From NCBI GenBank assembly GCA_965662195.1, contig CBFIHA010000001.1, positions 83,363 through 147,362 of the forward strand: 64,000 nucleotides of DNA. Reading direction: 5' to 3'. Of the stretch, positions 1 to 9,711 are shown piece after piece. The position numbers were made by a program, and so were the translations under genes. Each line of letters opens with the position of its first letter. Position 1 is the stretch's first letter. Under the pieces are notes generated by a model that worked only from the letters and a program-made list of their open reading frames with translations, made no database searches and was not told where the DNA came from. This stretch comes from UBA1268 sp965662195. Lineage in GTDB: Bacteria > Planctomycetota > Planctomycetia > Pirellulales > UBA1268.

Positions 1-842
1 GCAACCAGCAGGCCGCGATCGGTCTGGTAGACCCTGGCGATGCCGGCCTCCGGCCGTATCACCCGGCCCTGCTCAATCAGCTGGGGCACGATCCGACTGA
101 GGGTTCCGACGGGGATGGCAAAACCGACTCCGGAGCTCTGCCCGGTGCGGCTGGCGATAGCCGTATTCATCCCAATCAAGAGGCTGCCCGAGTCGAGCAA
201 CGGCCCGCCGGAATTGCCCGGATTGATGGCGGCGTCGGTCTGGATGATCGACTTGATTGTGCGGCCGGAGCGAGTCGGGAGCGACCGGTTGAGGCTCGAA
301 ATGATTCCGGTGGTGAGCGTCCGCTCCAGGCCGAAGGGATTCCCAATTGCGTAGACATTCTGCCCCACCTTGAGGTCATGAGACACTCCGAACCGCGCCG
401 GCACGAGGAGTTCCTCCGGGGCATTGACCCGCAGCACGGCGACGTCGGTGACCGGATCGACACCGACCAGGGTGGCGTCGTGGGAGGACCCGTCATAGAG
501 CGTGAGTAGAATCTCCCGGGCAGCATCGATCACGTGGAAATTCGTTAACACATGTCCCTGACGGTCAATCACGATCCCCGAACCGGCCCCCTCCGAGGGC
601 GACTCCAGCAGAAAAAAACCGGTCGTCACGGTTGTTTTGGTATTGATGTTGACGACACTGCGGTTGACGTTCTCGTAGACCGCGATGTTGGTCTGCTCTT
701 CAGGAGTCAGTCGTCGCGGCAGCTGCCCGCCGCCAGCCGCAGGCGTTCCCGGCGGGTTCGCTGCGGCTCCCGCCATGGCCGCCAGGCCCACGGCGAGAAC
801 GGTCTTCCGCAACCAACCGCCGCACCATTGCTGTGGGGACAT
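1..842 (-). CDS. HtrA/DegP-like S1C serine protease, 3' end beyond window
   Basis: Trypsin-like periplasmic serine protease, probably acting in envelope quality control. Translating the minus strand from the ATG at 842 gives an N-terminal signal-like segment (about residues 10-28, LRKTVLAVGLAAMAGAAA). The protease core follows, with the full catalytic triad: His103 in LTNFHVID, Asp133 in VTDVAVLRV, and Ser211 in NPGNSGGPLL. The oxyanion/activation-loop style segment IGNPFGLERTLTTGII is also present. The frame stays open to base 1, so any C-terminal PDZ domain lies outside and cannot be judged. An ATG at 776 is in frame but would remove the signal peptide. Seen: triad and signal peptide. Inferred: family role. 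Confidence 0.9.
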   Translation of the reverse strand, partial: MSPQQWCGGWLRKTVLAVGLAAMAGAAANPPGTPAAGGGQLPRRLTPEEQTNIAVYENVNRSVVNINTKTTVTTGFFLLESPSEGAGSGIVIDRQGHVLTNFHVIDAAREILLTLYDGSSHDATLVGVDPVTDVAVLRVNAPEELLVPARFGVSHDLKVGQNVYAIGNPFGLERTLTTGIISSLNRSLPTRSGRTIKSIIQTDAAINPGNSGGPLLDSGSLLIGMNTAIASRTGQSSGVGFAIPVGTLSRIVPQLIEQGRVIRPEAGIARVYQTDRGLLV

Positions 843-1083
843 CACGAAGCTTTCATCGGCCTGCCAGGGTCGCTGCCGCGACCCGACGCCGGGCCGGCGG
901 GCGGCAGAGAACCACCTGCCGATCAACCCTAGCGACCCTGCGGACGCCTGCTCAAGGCGGAAAAAGCGGTCTGGTGGTCAAAAACCCCCGCAGATCGACG
1001 TGGCGACGATTGACTGCTGAAAATATCATGAGGGGAGCCGTTGGGACGTCCCAACCCCGCGTCCCGGGCCGCGCCCCCCCTGC

Positions 1084-4000
1084 ATGAGGTTCGCCATGTC
1101 GATTCGTTTTTCATCACTCGTGGGCATGCTGGCAGCTGCGACCCTGCTGGCTGCAACTGGCTTGCCGGCCATTGCCGCAGAGGCTGAGCGGACCTGGCTA
1201 CTGGCGACCCATCAGGACGATGGAACGCCACCGGTCACCGCTGTCGGGCTGCGTGCTTCCGGCTCCCCGGCCGAGGCCTCGGCCACTCGCCTCTACGTGC
1301 TGCTTGACACCTCAGCGAGCCAGACGGGCACAATTCAACGGGACTCGCTGTCCGCGATTGATGGCGTGCTTGAATCACTCCGGGCCACTGACTCGGTGAT
1401 GCTGGGGTCGATCGATGTCACCTGTACGCCTTTCATGGAGTCGTTCGCCCCCGCCAGCGACCCGCTGGTTGCACCTGCCAAAAGGGAACTCGGGCAGCGA
1501 ACACCACTGGGGAACACCGATCTCCTCGGCGGGCTGCGTTCGGCTCTTGAACAACTGGCTGGCGGGACGGCACCGGGAGCGATCATCTATATCGGCGACG
1601 GTCCGGGGCTGACTGGCATCCTTCCGGAAGACTTCGCCGCGACACTTGCCGCTCTCCGTGAGCAGCGAGTCTCGTTTTCGGCGGTGGCGATCGGGAATCA
1701 GCTGAACTGGCCCTGTCTGGCAGCACTCGCGGCGGGCAGCGGCGGCAACGTCCTCGTGCCGGGCGACAGCCTATCGCCGCGGGAAGCCGGGCAGCGGATG
1801 GCCGGACAGGCGGTGGCACCGATCCTCTGGCCCGATGACGGTTCCCTCGAGCTTGCTTCCCAACTGCCCGACACCCCCGTCGCGATGCTGCCATTTCAGC
1901 TGCCACCGCTGCGACACGATCGGGAATCGGTCGTTCTGTTCCTCGGGCCGCTGGCTCCCGCCACGATCACCGCCACCGCCGAGGCGACTCCCGGCCGGGA
2001 CAGCTCCGATTCATGGCCCGAGGTCCAGCTCGCTTTCGACCTGCCTCAGCGGGACCCATCGAGCGACCATGCCTTCCTCGAACAACTCGCCCGCAACGCC
2101 TTCGACACCGGAGGAATTTTCCTGCCGCTCCTGGGCCGCGAGGGCCTTGAAATCGCCAAACGAGTGATCCGCGAAGAAGCCGAGACGCTGGCCAAGCTGT
2201 CCCGACAGGCCGAGGCATCGGGCGCCCATGCAGCAGCCAGTCGGCTGGCTGCTGCCTCGTTGCGGCGGGACCCCGACAACCCTGAGGCAGCTCTGGTCCG
2301 CACGGCCAGCCAGAAGACCGCAGCCGGTTCACTTCCCACCCCAGCCCAACCGGTTGCCCAGCGGGAACCGGCCGAGGCTGCGTCCGCTCCTCCTGAGAGG
2401 CTCCCCGGTCCCGGCGGTCGTTCTGCTCTGGCTGCCGATGAGTCGCAGTCAGAACTCCGGGAAATCGAGAATCGGCGCCGCATCCGCAGCCAACTGCTGG
2501 AGCGGGAGACGGCGGTCGGGCTCCGCGACGCCCGCCACTTAATGGCAACAGACCCCGACGCGGCCCGCATCAATTTGAAAAACCTGCAGCAGCAGGTGCG
2601 GGCCTCGACCGATCTCGATGAAGCTGTCCGGGGCCGGCTTGAACGGCAAATCGAAATCAGCCTGCGGGAATCGCTGGTTCGCTCGCAGGAGAAGCTTGAG
2701 CGGGATCTCGCCCTCGAGCGGACCCGTGCCGTTGCCCGGGAGCGGGCCCGCATCTCAGGGGAACTGCGTCGGCGGGAGGAGAAATTCAGCCAGCTCGCCA
2801 AGCGATACCACGCGCTCGTCGAAGAGGGGATTCGGGTCGGCTACCAGCAGCCCACCCGGAGGTTCACCGAGGCCGAGCGGGACATCGGCAAGGAGATGCT
2901 GCTGGAGGCCCCCAACCTTTACGCCAATCAGGGAATGCCGATGACCGCCCGCGCGGTTGCCAGGCAGGCACCGCTCGTAGCCGGCATCCTCGACTATCAC
3001 ACCAAGAACACCCGCTTCCGCCGCGAGATGCAGCGGGGCTTCATGGATACCCTGCAACTGGTCGATGTGGCGGCCATTCCATTTCCGGATGAGCCGCCGA
3101 TTATCTATCCGGATCCGGCCCGTTGGCGGCGGATCACTGACCTCCGCAAAAAATACAAGTCGGTCGACCTCGGCGGCGATTCGGAGTCGGAAACAAAGAT
3201 TTATGAAGCCCTGGAGAAAGCAACGGAGGGCTTCGACCTGACCGATCAGGGAGTCACGCTCGCCCAGTTCAAGACAATCATCGAGGACAAGTTCGGGATC
3301 CGGGTTCAGATCGACCCCTACCTCGTCAACGAATTCAACATTGAGCCGAATGAGCCACCAAACCTGATTGGCAACTACAGCGGCATTACCCTGCGGTCGG
3401 TTCTGCGGCGGGCGTTGGCGACCTATGGCGAAGTCCCACTGACTTACGTCATCCGCGATGAGGTCCTGCTGATCACCGAGAAGACCTACGCCGAGCAGAA
3501 CTACATGTCGATCAAGGTTTACCCGGTCGCCGACCTGGTGATCCCGGTGAATCCCAATGGCGGTGTGAATCCGTTCCAGACCGGGGGCGGCCTCGGCGGT
3601 GCCGGCGGTATCAACAGCGGGCAAGGGGGTGGCATTCAGGCGGGCGGGGCCGGCGGCGGTGGCATGATGGGCGGTGGCATGTTCCAGATTGCTGACGCCG
3701 ATGCAGCAGTTTCCGGCAGCCGCAGAGCACTCCGGACCGCTGCCGCAACACGCGACAGGGGACGCTCCGCGCCGGCCAGCAGTTCGGCCGAGGGTACCGA
3801 GACGGAACCTTCCGACGGCGTGCCGCTTGAAGACCTCGCCTTGGCGGACTCGCTGCTCGAGGCTGACGACTTGACGGCTGAACTGCGGGCTTATCTTGGG
3901 CCGCTGCCAGATGAATCGGACACCGATAGATCAAACGCCGTACAACTGCCAGCCCGACAGCTCGCTGTCCGGCTGGCACGCATCCGGGCGACCGCGGCCC

Positions 4001-5619
4001 TGCTGGGACGCGAAAACCGGTTTGCCGAGGCCGCCGATCTGCTGACGGCCACGATCGCCACCGGTCATGTCGAGCCCTGGATGTACGAGTCGCTGGCGCT
4101 TGCCCTTGAGGGGGCGGGACGCCCACGGGCCGAGGTCGAGCGGGCCCTGCTCTCAGCGGCCGATCTGGCGACTGACCCGATCGACCTGCTCGCCTTGGCT
4201 AGCTACCTGGCCCGTCTCGGCTCAGAGCGGCAGGCAGTACGCGTCTGCCAGCAGGTGGCCATTCTCGAACCTGACTGCCGCGAAGCCTATGCACTCGGTC
4301 TGAAATTGGCGGCTGACCTTGAGGATCCAGCGGCTCTGCGTTGGACCTGCGCCGGCGTCCTCGCCCATGAGTGGCCCGCCTCCCAGCGAGACGTTTCCAC
4401 CCGGGCCGCCCGCCTGGCGAAGGCGACAATTGCCGGCCTTAAAGCCGACGGGCACGAGGAAGAGGCAGCCTATTTCACGCGGGTAATTGAGGCCGCCCTC
4501 GTTCGTGACATCAGCATGGAACTGAGCTGGAACGGCGATGCCGACATCGACCTGATCGTCGAGGAGCCGCCAGGGACCGTCTGCTCAGTCGCCACCCCTC
4601 GATCGACATCGGGCGGGACCTTATTGGCTGATGGGACCGCCGAGACCGGTACGACGCCGACCGGTGTGAAGTTGGAACGGTACGTCGCGACCGCAGCTTT
4701 CCCCGGCACCTACCGGGTGCTGGTACGGCGGTCGAGCGGCGAGGTGACAGCCGGGCTGATCACGGCAGAACTGACACTTTACAAGGGCACTCCCTTCGAA
4801 GAGACGATGAAAAAACAGCTGCCGGTCGAAGGTGATGAAATGTTCTTCACCGTCGAGGTGCCCGCCGGCCGTCGTCGGCAGCCGCTGTTCGAAGCCCAGG
4901 TGGCTCAGGATGTGGCCCTCCAGCAAGAGGTCAGCCGGGCGATCCTGGCCCAGCAACTCACGAGCATGTCGGACCAGGACGCGGTCGATTCGCTGTCACT
5001 GACGAGGCCGCCGCAGGCACCCGGACCTGCAGGGCGAAGGCCCTTCACTGGGGCCAGTGCCACCGGTTTCCAGCCGATTATCTCAACACTGCCTGAGGGA
5101 ACAAACCTGCAGGCGATGGGCGTTATTTCAGCCGACCGCCGGTACGTCCGCATCACCTCCACTCCGCTGTTCTCGGGCGTTGGCCAGGTCACCACCTTCA
5201 ACTTTGCCAGCGGCGGTGCCCAAGGGACAGGTGGTGCCGGTGGCGGCATGGGTGGTGGAATGGGTGGTGGAATGGGTGGTGGAATGGGTGGTGGAATGGG
5301 TGGTGGAATGGGTGGCGGCATGGGCGGCATGGGTGGCGGCATGGGCGGCATGGGTGGTGGAATGGGCGGCATGGGTGGCGGCATGGGCGGTATGGGTGGT
5401 GGAATGGGCGGCATGGGTGGTTTTTGCTGGGTCGCTCGCGAGGTCTACGGTCCCGAAAACCCAAAATGGGTACTGTTTCGGGGGTGGCTTCTTCGGGACG
5501 CCCCGGAATGGCTAGTTGCTCTCTATGGCAACTACGGCGAGGACTTCGCGGCCTGGGTTCGTGACAAGCCGATGATCAAAGCCGGCCTCGGCTGGCTGAT
5601 GGACAGGGCGATTGATTGA
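1084..5619 (+). CDS. Giant secreted vWA / Gly-Met-repeat protein (planctomycete type)
   Basis: Secreted 1511-residue protein of unknown function. Order of parts: signal peptide (to about residue 32, ending LPAIAAEA); vWA-like domain (about 65-230, with LYVLLDTSASQTG and an IIYIGDG strand); a charged coiled-coil stretch (about 450-600); a secretin/STN-like alpha-beta module (about 700-806, VTLAQFKTIIEDKFGIRV); a first Gly-rich segment (about 823-866); TPR-like helices (about 930-1105); a DUF2135/YfaP-like beta domain (about 1140-1260, LSWNGDADIDLIVEEPPG); a Gly-Met tandem repeat (1386-1446); and a 65-residue C-terminal domain starting FCWVAREVYG. ATG at 1084 or 1096 could start it. It overlaps the next gene (ispD) by one base. 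It may be a surface scaffold or an assembly factor; the sequence alone does not settle this. Confidence 0.88.
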   Translation: MRFAMSIRFSSLVGMLAAATLLAATGLPAIAAEAERTWLLATHQDDGTPPVTAVGLRASGSPAEASATRLYVLLDTSASQTGTIQRDSLSAIDGVLESLRATDSVMLGSIDVTCTPFMESFAPASDPLVAPAKRELGQRTPLGNTDLLGGLRSALEQLAGGTAPGAIIYIGDGPGLTGILPEDFAATLAALREQRVSFSAVAIGNQLNWPCLAALAAGSGGNVLVPGDSLSPREAGQRMAGQAVAPILWPDDGSLELASQLPDTPVAMLPFQLPPLRHDRESVVLFLGPLAPATITATAEATPGRDSSDSWPEVQLAFDLPQRDPSSDHAFLEQLARNAFDTGGIFLPLLGREGLEIAKRVIREEAETLAKLSRQAEASGAHAAASRLAAASLRRDPDNPEAALVRTASQKTAAGSLPTPAQPVAQREPAEAASAPPERLPGPGGRSALAADESQSELREIENRRRIRSQLLERETAVGLRDARHLMATDPDAARINLKNLQQQVRASTDLDEAVRGRLERQIEISLRESLVRSQEKLERDLALERTRAVARERARISGELRRREEKFSQLAKRYHALVEEGIRVGYQQPTRRFTEAERDIGKEMLLEAPNLYANQGMPMTARAVARQAPLVAGILDYHTKNTRFRREMQRGFMDTLQLVDVAAIPFPDEPPIIYPDPARWRRITDLRKKYKSVDLGGDSESETKIYEALEKATEGFDLTDQGVTLAQFKTIIEDKFGIRVQIDPYLVNEFNIEPNEPPNLIGNYSGITLRSVLRRALATYGEVPLTYVIRDEVLLITEKTYAEQNYMSIKVYPVADLVIPVNPNGGVNPFQTGGGLGGAGGINSGQGGGIQAGGAGGGGMMGGGMFQIADADAAVSGSRRALRTAAATRDRGRSAPASSSAEGTETEPSDGVPLEDLALADSLLEADDLTAELRAYLGPLPDESDTDRSNAVQLPARQLAVRLARIRATAALLGRENRFAEAADLLTATIATGHVEPWMYESLALALEGAGRPRAEVERALLSAADLATDPIDLLALASYLARLGSERQAVRVCQQVAILEPDCREAYALGLKLAADLEDPAALRWTCAGVLAHEWPASQRDVSTRAARLAKATIAGLKADGHEEEAAYFTRVIEAALVRDISMELSWNGDADIDLIVEEPPGTVCSVATPRSTSGGTLLADGTAETGTTPTGVKLERYVATAAFPGTYRVLVRRSSGEVTAGLITAELTLYKGTPFEETMKKQLPVEGDEMFFTVEVPAGRRRQPLFEAQVAQDVALQQEVSRAILAQQLTSMSDQDAVDSLSLTRPPQAPGPAGRRPFTGASATGFQPIISTLPEGTNLQAMGVISADRRYVRITSTPLFSGVGQVTTFNFASGGAQGTGGAGGGMGGGMGGGMGGGMGGGMGGGMGGGMGGMGGGMGGMGGGMGGMGGGMGGMGGGMGGMGGFCWVAREVYGPENPKWVLFRGWLLRDAPEWLVALYGNYGEDFAAWVRDKPMIKAGLGWLMDRAID
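5240..5421 (+). repeat. In-frame minisatellite coding a Gly-Met tract
   Basis: Tandem DNA repeat inside the giant protein. Five to six near-identical 12-base units (GGTGGTGGAATG type) are followed by longer units alternating GGCGGC and GGTGGT. They encode GMGGGMGG-type residues 1386-1446. Every length change is a multiple of three, so copy number can vary by slippage without breaking the frame. The tract lies directly before the C-terminal CWVAREVYG domain and probably acts as a flexible linker. Confidence 0.9.
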
Positions 5620-6359
5620 TGCCGAACATCGGAGTCATCCTCGTTGCCGCCGGGCAAAGTAGTCGGTTCGGCGACGCCCATTACAAAAAGCCATTCGCAC
5701 CGCTCGCTGGCCGGGCGGTCTGGCTGCACGCCGCCGAGAAATTTCTCGACCGGGATGACGTGAAACAGGTGATCGTGGTCATCGCCCCGGAAGACCGGGA
5801 GAGCTTTCTCGACACGTTCGGTGCCAATCTCGCCTTCATGGGCATTGAACTAGCCGAGGGGGGCGACCAACGGGCCGCGTCGGTACGAAACGGGCTGGCG
5901 AAGCTCTCCGATGAAATCGACCTGGTGGCCGTGCACGACGCCGCCCGTCCCTGCCTGGCAACAAGGTGGATTGACGAGGTGTTCGCCGCCGCCAACCAGT
6001 CCGGTGCCGCCATTCTGGCCACCCCGGTCACCGCCACGCTCAAGCGGGTTGATGATCGCCGGCAGGTCACCGACACCGTCGACCGGTCCGGGCTCTGGGA
6101 AGCCCAGACTCCGCAGGTCTTTTCCCGGCAACTGCTGACCGACGCCTTTGCGGCCGACGCAGCCGACACCGCCACCGACGAGGCCCAACTGATCCGGGCG
6201 GCCGGACACCCCGTGACCGTCGTGCCCGGGTCACCACTGAATCTCAAAATCACCACCCGGGACGACCTCCGGCTGGCTGAACAGGTGCTCAAGGTGCTGC
6301 CCAAGCCAGGCCTTGGCGGCCCTGCCCATCCGTTCGCCGACGGCGATCGCTGGCGGTAG
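5619..6359 (+). CDS. ispD: 2-C-methyl-D-erythritol 4-phosphate cytidylyltransferase
   Basis: IspD transfers CMP from CTP to 2-C-methylerythritol 4-phosphate in the cytosolic MEP isoprenoid pathway. The N-terminal nucleotide-binding motif is visible as LVAAGQSSRFG with the downstream lysine in HYKKPFAPLAG. Also present are the conserved GGDQRAASVRNGL, VAVHDAARP and WEAQTPQVF segments and the C-terminal TDEAQLIRAAG. The length (246 aa) is normal apart from a short tail. The ATG at 5619 overlaps the preceding TGA by one base, implying translational coupling; a TTG three bases earlier is in frame but unlikely. Confidence 0.95.
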   Translation: MPNIGVILVAAGQSSRFGDAHYKKPFAPLAGRAVWLHAAEKFLDRDDVKQVIVVIAPEDRESFLDTFGANLAFMGIELAEGGDQRAASVRNGLAKLSDEIDLVAVHDAARPCLATRWIDEVFAAANQSGAAILATPVTATLKRVDDRRQVTDTVDRSGLWEAQTPQVFSRQLLTDAFAADAADTATDEAQLIRAAGHPVTVVPGSPLNLKITTRDDLRLAEQVLKVLPKPGLGGPAHPFADGDRWR

Positions 6360-6388
6360 TTCCTCTCGCTCACCACGACATTGCCCAA

Positions 6389-7672
6389 ATGCCCTCCGAC
6401 CTGCTCAGCGACCTCACCGACCGCGGCCTCGTCCACCAGAGCACCGACGCAACCGCCCTCAGGGACTGGCTGAAGACCCCGGGCCGCCGGGTCTATGCCG
6501 GCTTCGATCCAACCGCCGACAGCCTCCATGTGGGACACCTGGTGGCGATCATGCTGCTGCGGCGGGTTGCCGCGGCGGGCCATGAGCCGATCGCCCTGAT
6601 CGGTGGCGCGACCGGCATGATCGGTGACCCCAGCGGCCGCAGCGAGGAACGAAATCTGCTCGCTCCCGACACCCTGCGGACAAACATCGCGGCGGTAGAG
6701 TCACAGATTCGCCAGCTGCTGGAATCGGTTGGCCAGCCGGTCCATGTGGTCAACAACGCCGACTGGATGCGGGGCGTTGGCTACCTCGAATTTCTGCGGG
6801 ATGTCGGCAAGCATGTACCGTTGTCGCAGATGCTGGCCAAGGACTCCGTGAAGAGCCGGCTGGACCGTGACGGCGGCCTCTCCTACACCGAGTTCAGCTA
6901 CATGCTTTTGCAGGCCTGGGACTTCGTGCAGTTGGCCGACAGCCACGACTGCCTGGTCCAGATCGGGGGCAGTGACCAATGGGGCAATATCACGGCGGGC
7001 ATCGAACTCGGCCGCCGGCTGCGGTCCCTCAACCTGCACGGCATCACCTGCCCACTGCTGACCAAAGCCGACGGGACGAAGATGGGCAAAACCGCCAGCG
7101 GTGCCGTCTGGCTCGATCCTGCCCGCACGAGCCCGTATCGCTTCTATCAGTACTGGATCAATCTCGACGACAATGATGCCGGCAGCTGCCTAGAGCGGCT
7201 CACCGAGGTGCCACTGGCCGCCTGCCGGGAACTGGCGGCCGAGCGGGCCGAGAATGCCAGCGGCCGTGCCACGCAGCGTCGGTTGGCCGAGGAGTTGACC
7301 CGGCTGGTCCACGGCGAAGATGGTCTGCGGTCTGCCCAGCAGGCGACTGCCATCTTTTTCGGTGCGGCCATCGAGAGCCTCGATGACGCGACGCTGGCTG
7401 AAATTTTCGCCGACGTCCCAAGCCACGACTTCTCCCGGCACCAACTCGAAGGCGAAGGACTCCCCCTCACTGAGGCGCTGACCGCGGCCGGCCTGGCGGC
7501 GACCCGCTCGGCGGCCCGCCGGACGATCGAACAAGGCGGGGCCTATCTCAACAATGGCCGCATCACCGACCATGCCTACCGCATCACCGGGGCCGATCTG
7601 GGAGGGCGATCACTGCTTGTTCTGCGGTCGGGCAAAAAGTCCTACGCCGTAGCCCGCTTCAACACCGGTTGA
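6389..7672 (+). CDS. tyrS: Tyrosyl-tRNA synthetase
   Basis: Class I aminoacyl-tRNA synthetase charging tRNA-Tyr. Seen: YAGFDPTADSLHVGHLV (HIGH-type motif as HVGH), the tyrosine pocket segments SYTEFSYMLLQAWDF and QIGGSDQWGNITAG, and the KMSKS-type motif as KMGKT. The C-terminal part (from about residue 350) is an S4-like RNA-binding domain, with RSAARRTIEQGGAYLNNGRI. At 427 aa it has the usual length. It lies 29 bases after ispD on the same strand and probably shares its transcript. Confidence 0.97.
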   Translation: MPSDLLSDLTDRGLVHQSTDATALRDWLKTPGRRVYAGFDPTADSLHVGHLVAIMLLRRVAAAGHEPIALIGGATGMIGDPSGRSEERNLLAPDTLRTNIAAVESQIRQLLESVGQPVHVVNNADWMRGVGYLEFLRDVGKHVPLSQMLAKDSVKSRLDRDGGLSYTEFSYMLLQAWDFVQLADSHDCLVQIGGSDQWGNITAGIELGRRLRSLNLHGITCPLLTKADGTKMGKTASGAVWLDPARTSPYRFYQYWINLDDNDAGSCLERLTEVPLAACRELAAERAENASGRATQRRLAEELTRLVHGEDGLRSAQQATAIFFGAAIESLDDATLAEIFADVPSHDFSRHQLEGEGLPLTEALTAAGLAATRSAARRTIEQGGAYLNNGRITDHAYRITGADLGGRSLLVLRSGKKSYAVARFNTG

Positions 7673-7702
7673 AGATCCTTCAATCGCCCAATCAGGACCG
7701 TC

Positions 7703-8032
7703 ATGACCGCTTTTGCCCGCCTGACGATGGCCTTTTTCACTGTTCTTGCCGTCAGCGGTGTTCCGCCGGCGGCTGCTGCCGATCCGCCGGCATCGCCGCG
7801 GCCAGAGATGTCGCTCAAAGATCGGCTCGTCACCGGCCTGCGGGCGATGCGGCCCGACGACGTTTCCTTCTGCGAGCGGGTCGCCAAGGCGACTCAGACC
7901 GGCCAGCTCCCGGTCAAACTGGTCGACACCACCTATTTCTGGGCAGTTGGCCGGGGCAGCGACTATCCGTTGCCGGCATTCGCCAAGGCACTCGACATTC
8001 AGTGCCGCCGACTCGGTATCACCTGGCCCTGA
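7703..8032 (+). CDS. Small secreted protein of unknown function
   Basis: A 109-residue protein with a clear signal peptide (MTAFARLTMAFFTVLAVSG, then VPPAAAA). The mature part is about 85 residues of mixed alpha-beta character with two cysteines (FCERV and IQCRRL) that could form one disulfide, and the phrase LVDTTYFWAVGRGSDYPLPAF. I do not recognise a family. It lies 30 bases behind tyrS and its 3' end overlaps the convergent membrane-protein gene by 34 bases. Confidence 0.75.
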   Translation: MTAFARLTMAFFTVLAVSGVPPAAAADPPASPRPEMSLKDRLVTGLRAMRPDDVSFCERVAKATQTGQLPVKLVDTTYFWAVGRGSDYPLPAFAKALDIQCRRLGITWP

Positions 8033-9711
8033 GCCGCAGGTCTGCTGGCGTCGCCCGGTTCCGCCGCGCCCGCAGTGGGTAGCTTCAGGACGAGGTAGCC
8101 CTTGTTGGCATAGGCCAACGGCAGTGAAACGGCCGCTTCGGCGAGGCTTTCACGAGGAGCCACGATGTAGGCTGCATGGTAGCGGCGGGCGACATCCTCA
8201 AGTCGTCGCTGGCCCAGACTGACCGTACTGCGAACCATGCCCCGCAGGCTGCCGTCGGGGGAGAAGCAATCGAGAATCCGGCGTTTCCAGTCGACAATAC
8301 CGGCAGGGTCCTGCGGGACATTTTTCCACGAAACCACCTCGGGCCGCTCGGCCCGCCAGCTGAAATTGGCGGCCCCGCGGGGAGTGAGGAACTGGGCGGT
8401 GGGCGAGGTGTTGGCCCGAATCCAGTCGCAGGCATCCAGCCAAGCCGCCTCCGCCACATGCTTGTCGCTGCGGGCCGCCAGCCTGCGTCCCGGCAGCGGC
8501 CAATGGCCTGACTGGGTGACCAGATCGACCAGCAGCAGACCGACGAGGCTCCACTGCAGCCCCCGCCGCCAGGATCGCGGAAGCGGCCCAGCTTTCAGCG
8601 TTGCCTCCGCCGGCAACGGCCCCGGCCAGATCACCGCGACGGTCATCACTGCCAACGAGAGCGGGACCAGTACGTCCCCGAGCCGGAACCAGTAGTAACG
8701 AAGCAACTGATAGGCGAGGTCAGGGGCGACCGGCTCAATCAGTCCCAGCAGCCAGCCCAGCGCGGACAGACCGACTGCGGCAAGTGTCACGAGGACAACC
8801 CGTCGCTTCACGGCCGAAGCGGGGAGCACCGCCGCCGCGACTGCCCAGAGGGCGATTGCCAGCAGGTGCCTGGTGATGAATCCCTCGTGAAAACCGCGTA
8901 GCAGCAGATGGTGCGGCAGCCGGTCGACTACATAGATTCGGGCCGCTTCAGCCTGCACGGCAGCCGGCACGCCGACGGTGAGCAGCACGGCCGGGACGAA
9001 CCCGATCGCGGCAGCGATAATCCCGCCGGCCACGCAGGCAATCGTCCGGGCTGGTGGGCCCCGGCGGCCTGCGATACCTACGGCGGCAGCAGCAACCCAC
9101 CCCGACGGGCTGAGCAGGCGATCGCCGAGGGCAGCCACCAGCGTCACAATCATCATCCAGCCGCCAACGATTGGGTGAAACGCCGCCGCCAAGCCGCCGC
9201 CAAGCCAGGCTACCGACCAGCTGCCGGCGACCAGTTCACCCCAGGCGGCCAGCACGGCTGCCCAGGCGAACACCTTCGCTTCACAGCCTCCGATCAGCCA
9301 TTCACCCGCCATGGTCGTCGAGCGGACGGCGAGCGAGAACAAGGCAGCGGCAAGCACCCGCTGCCAGCTGGCCGTCAGCAACGGCCCAGCGGCATGGCGG
9401 AAGCCGGCTGCCAGCAGCAGCCAGCCGGTCCAACGTCCGATCCAGGCTGCGGTCGAAAACGAAACCGTCCCGGCAAGTGGTCCGAGCAGCCGAAAGAAAA
9501 GTCCGTGCACGCCGGGCGATTCCAGGAAAAAGTCCCCAGCGCACCAGGATGGATCGACGGCGTGCCGGGCTTTCGTCAGGTAGTGGGCCTCGTTGACGTC
9601 GGGCACGGGCCAGGCCCCGGCTGCCGCGAACACCGCCGTGATCAGCAGCCATTCGCCGATCGAGTTGGCCAGCAAACGCCCCTGGTTCCCCTGATCCCTT
9701 TCGCCTTGCAT
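7999..9711 (-). CDS. Polytopic inner-membrane protein (DUF6798-like?)
   Basis: A 570-residue membrane protein with roughly ten hydrophobic segments, beginning about residue 17 (GEWLLITAVFAAAGAW) and continuing to about 400. A soluble C-terminal domain follows (ANTSPTAQFLTPRG, FSWRAERPEVVSWKNVPQD). The layout of an early loop (VPDVNEAHYLTKARHAVDPSW) plus a C-terminal water-facing domain is reminiscent of planctomycete DUF6798 proteins and, distantly, of PMT/GT-C glycosyltransferases, which keep acidic residues in the first loop. No catalytic assignment is justified. The 3' end overlaps the convergent small secreted gene. Confidence 0.8.
   Translation of the reverse strand: MQGERDQGNQGRLLANSIGEWLLITAVFAAAGAWPVPDVNEAHYLTKARHAVDPSWCAGDFFLESPGVHGLFFRLLGPLAGTVSFSTAAWIGRWTGWLLLAAGFRHAAGPLLTASWQRVLAAALFSLAVRSTTMAGEWLIGGCEAKVFAWAAVLAAWGELVAGSWSVAWLGGGLAAAFHPIVGGWMMIVTLVAALGDRLLSPSGWVAAAAVGIAGRRGPPARTIACVAGGIIAAAIGFVPAVLLTVGVPAAVQAEAARIYVVDRLPHHLLLRGFHEGFITRHLLAIALWAVAAAVLPASAVKRRVVLVTLAAVGLSALGWLLGLIEPVAPDLAYQLLRYYWFRLGDVLVPLSLAVMTVAVIWPGPLPAEATLKAGPLPRSWRRGLQWSLVGLLLVDLVTQSGHWPLPGRRLAARSDKHVAEAAWLDACDWIRANTSPTAQFLTPRGAANFSWRAERPEVVSWKNVPQDPAGIVDWKRRILDCFSPDGSLRGMVRSTVSLGQRRLEDVARRYHAAYIVAPRESLAEAAVSLPLAYANKGYLVLKLPTAGAAEPGDASRPAAQGQVIPSRRH

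Noticed and set aside
2755..3624. 289-residue minus-strand open frame inside the giant gene
   Set aside because: Antisense to well-formed domains (coiled coil and STN-like module); no signal peptide, motif or ribosome site.
5198..5515. Tandem GGTGGTGGAATG repeat as a possible CRISPR array
   Set aside because: Units are contiguous with no spacers and encode an in-frame Gly-Met tract in a large gene.
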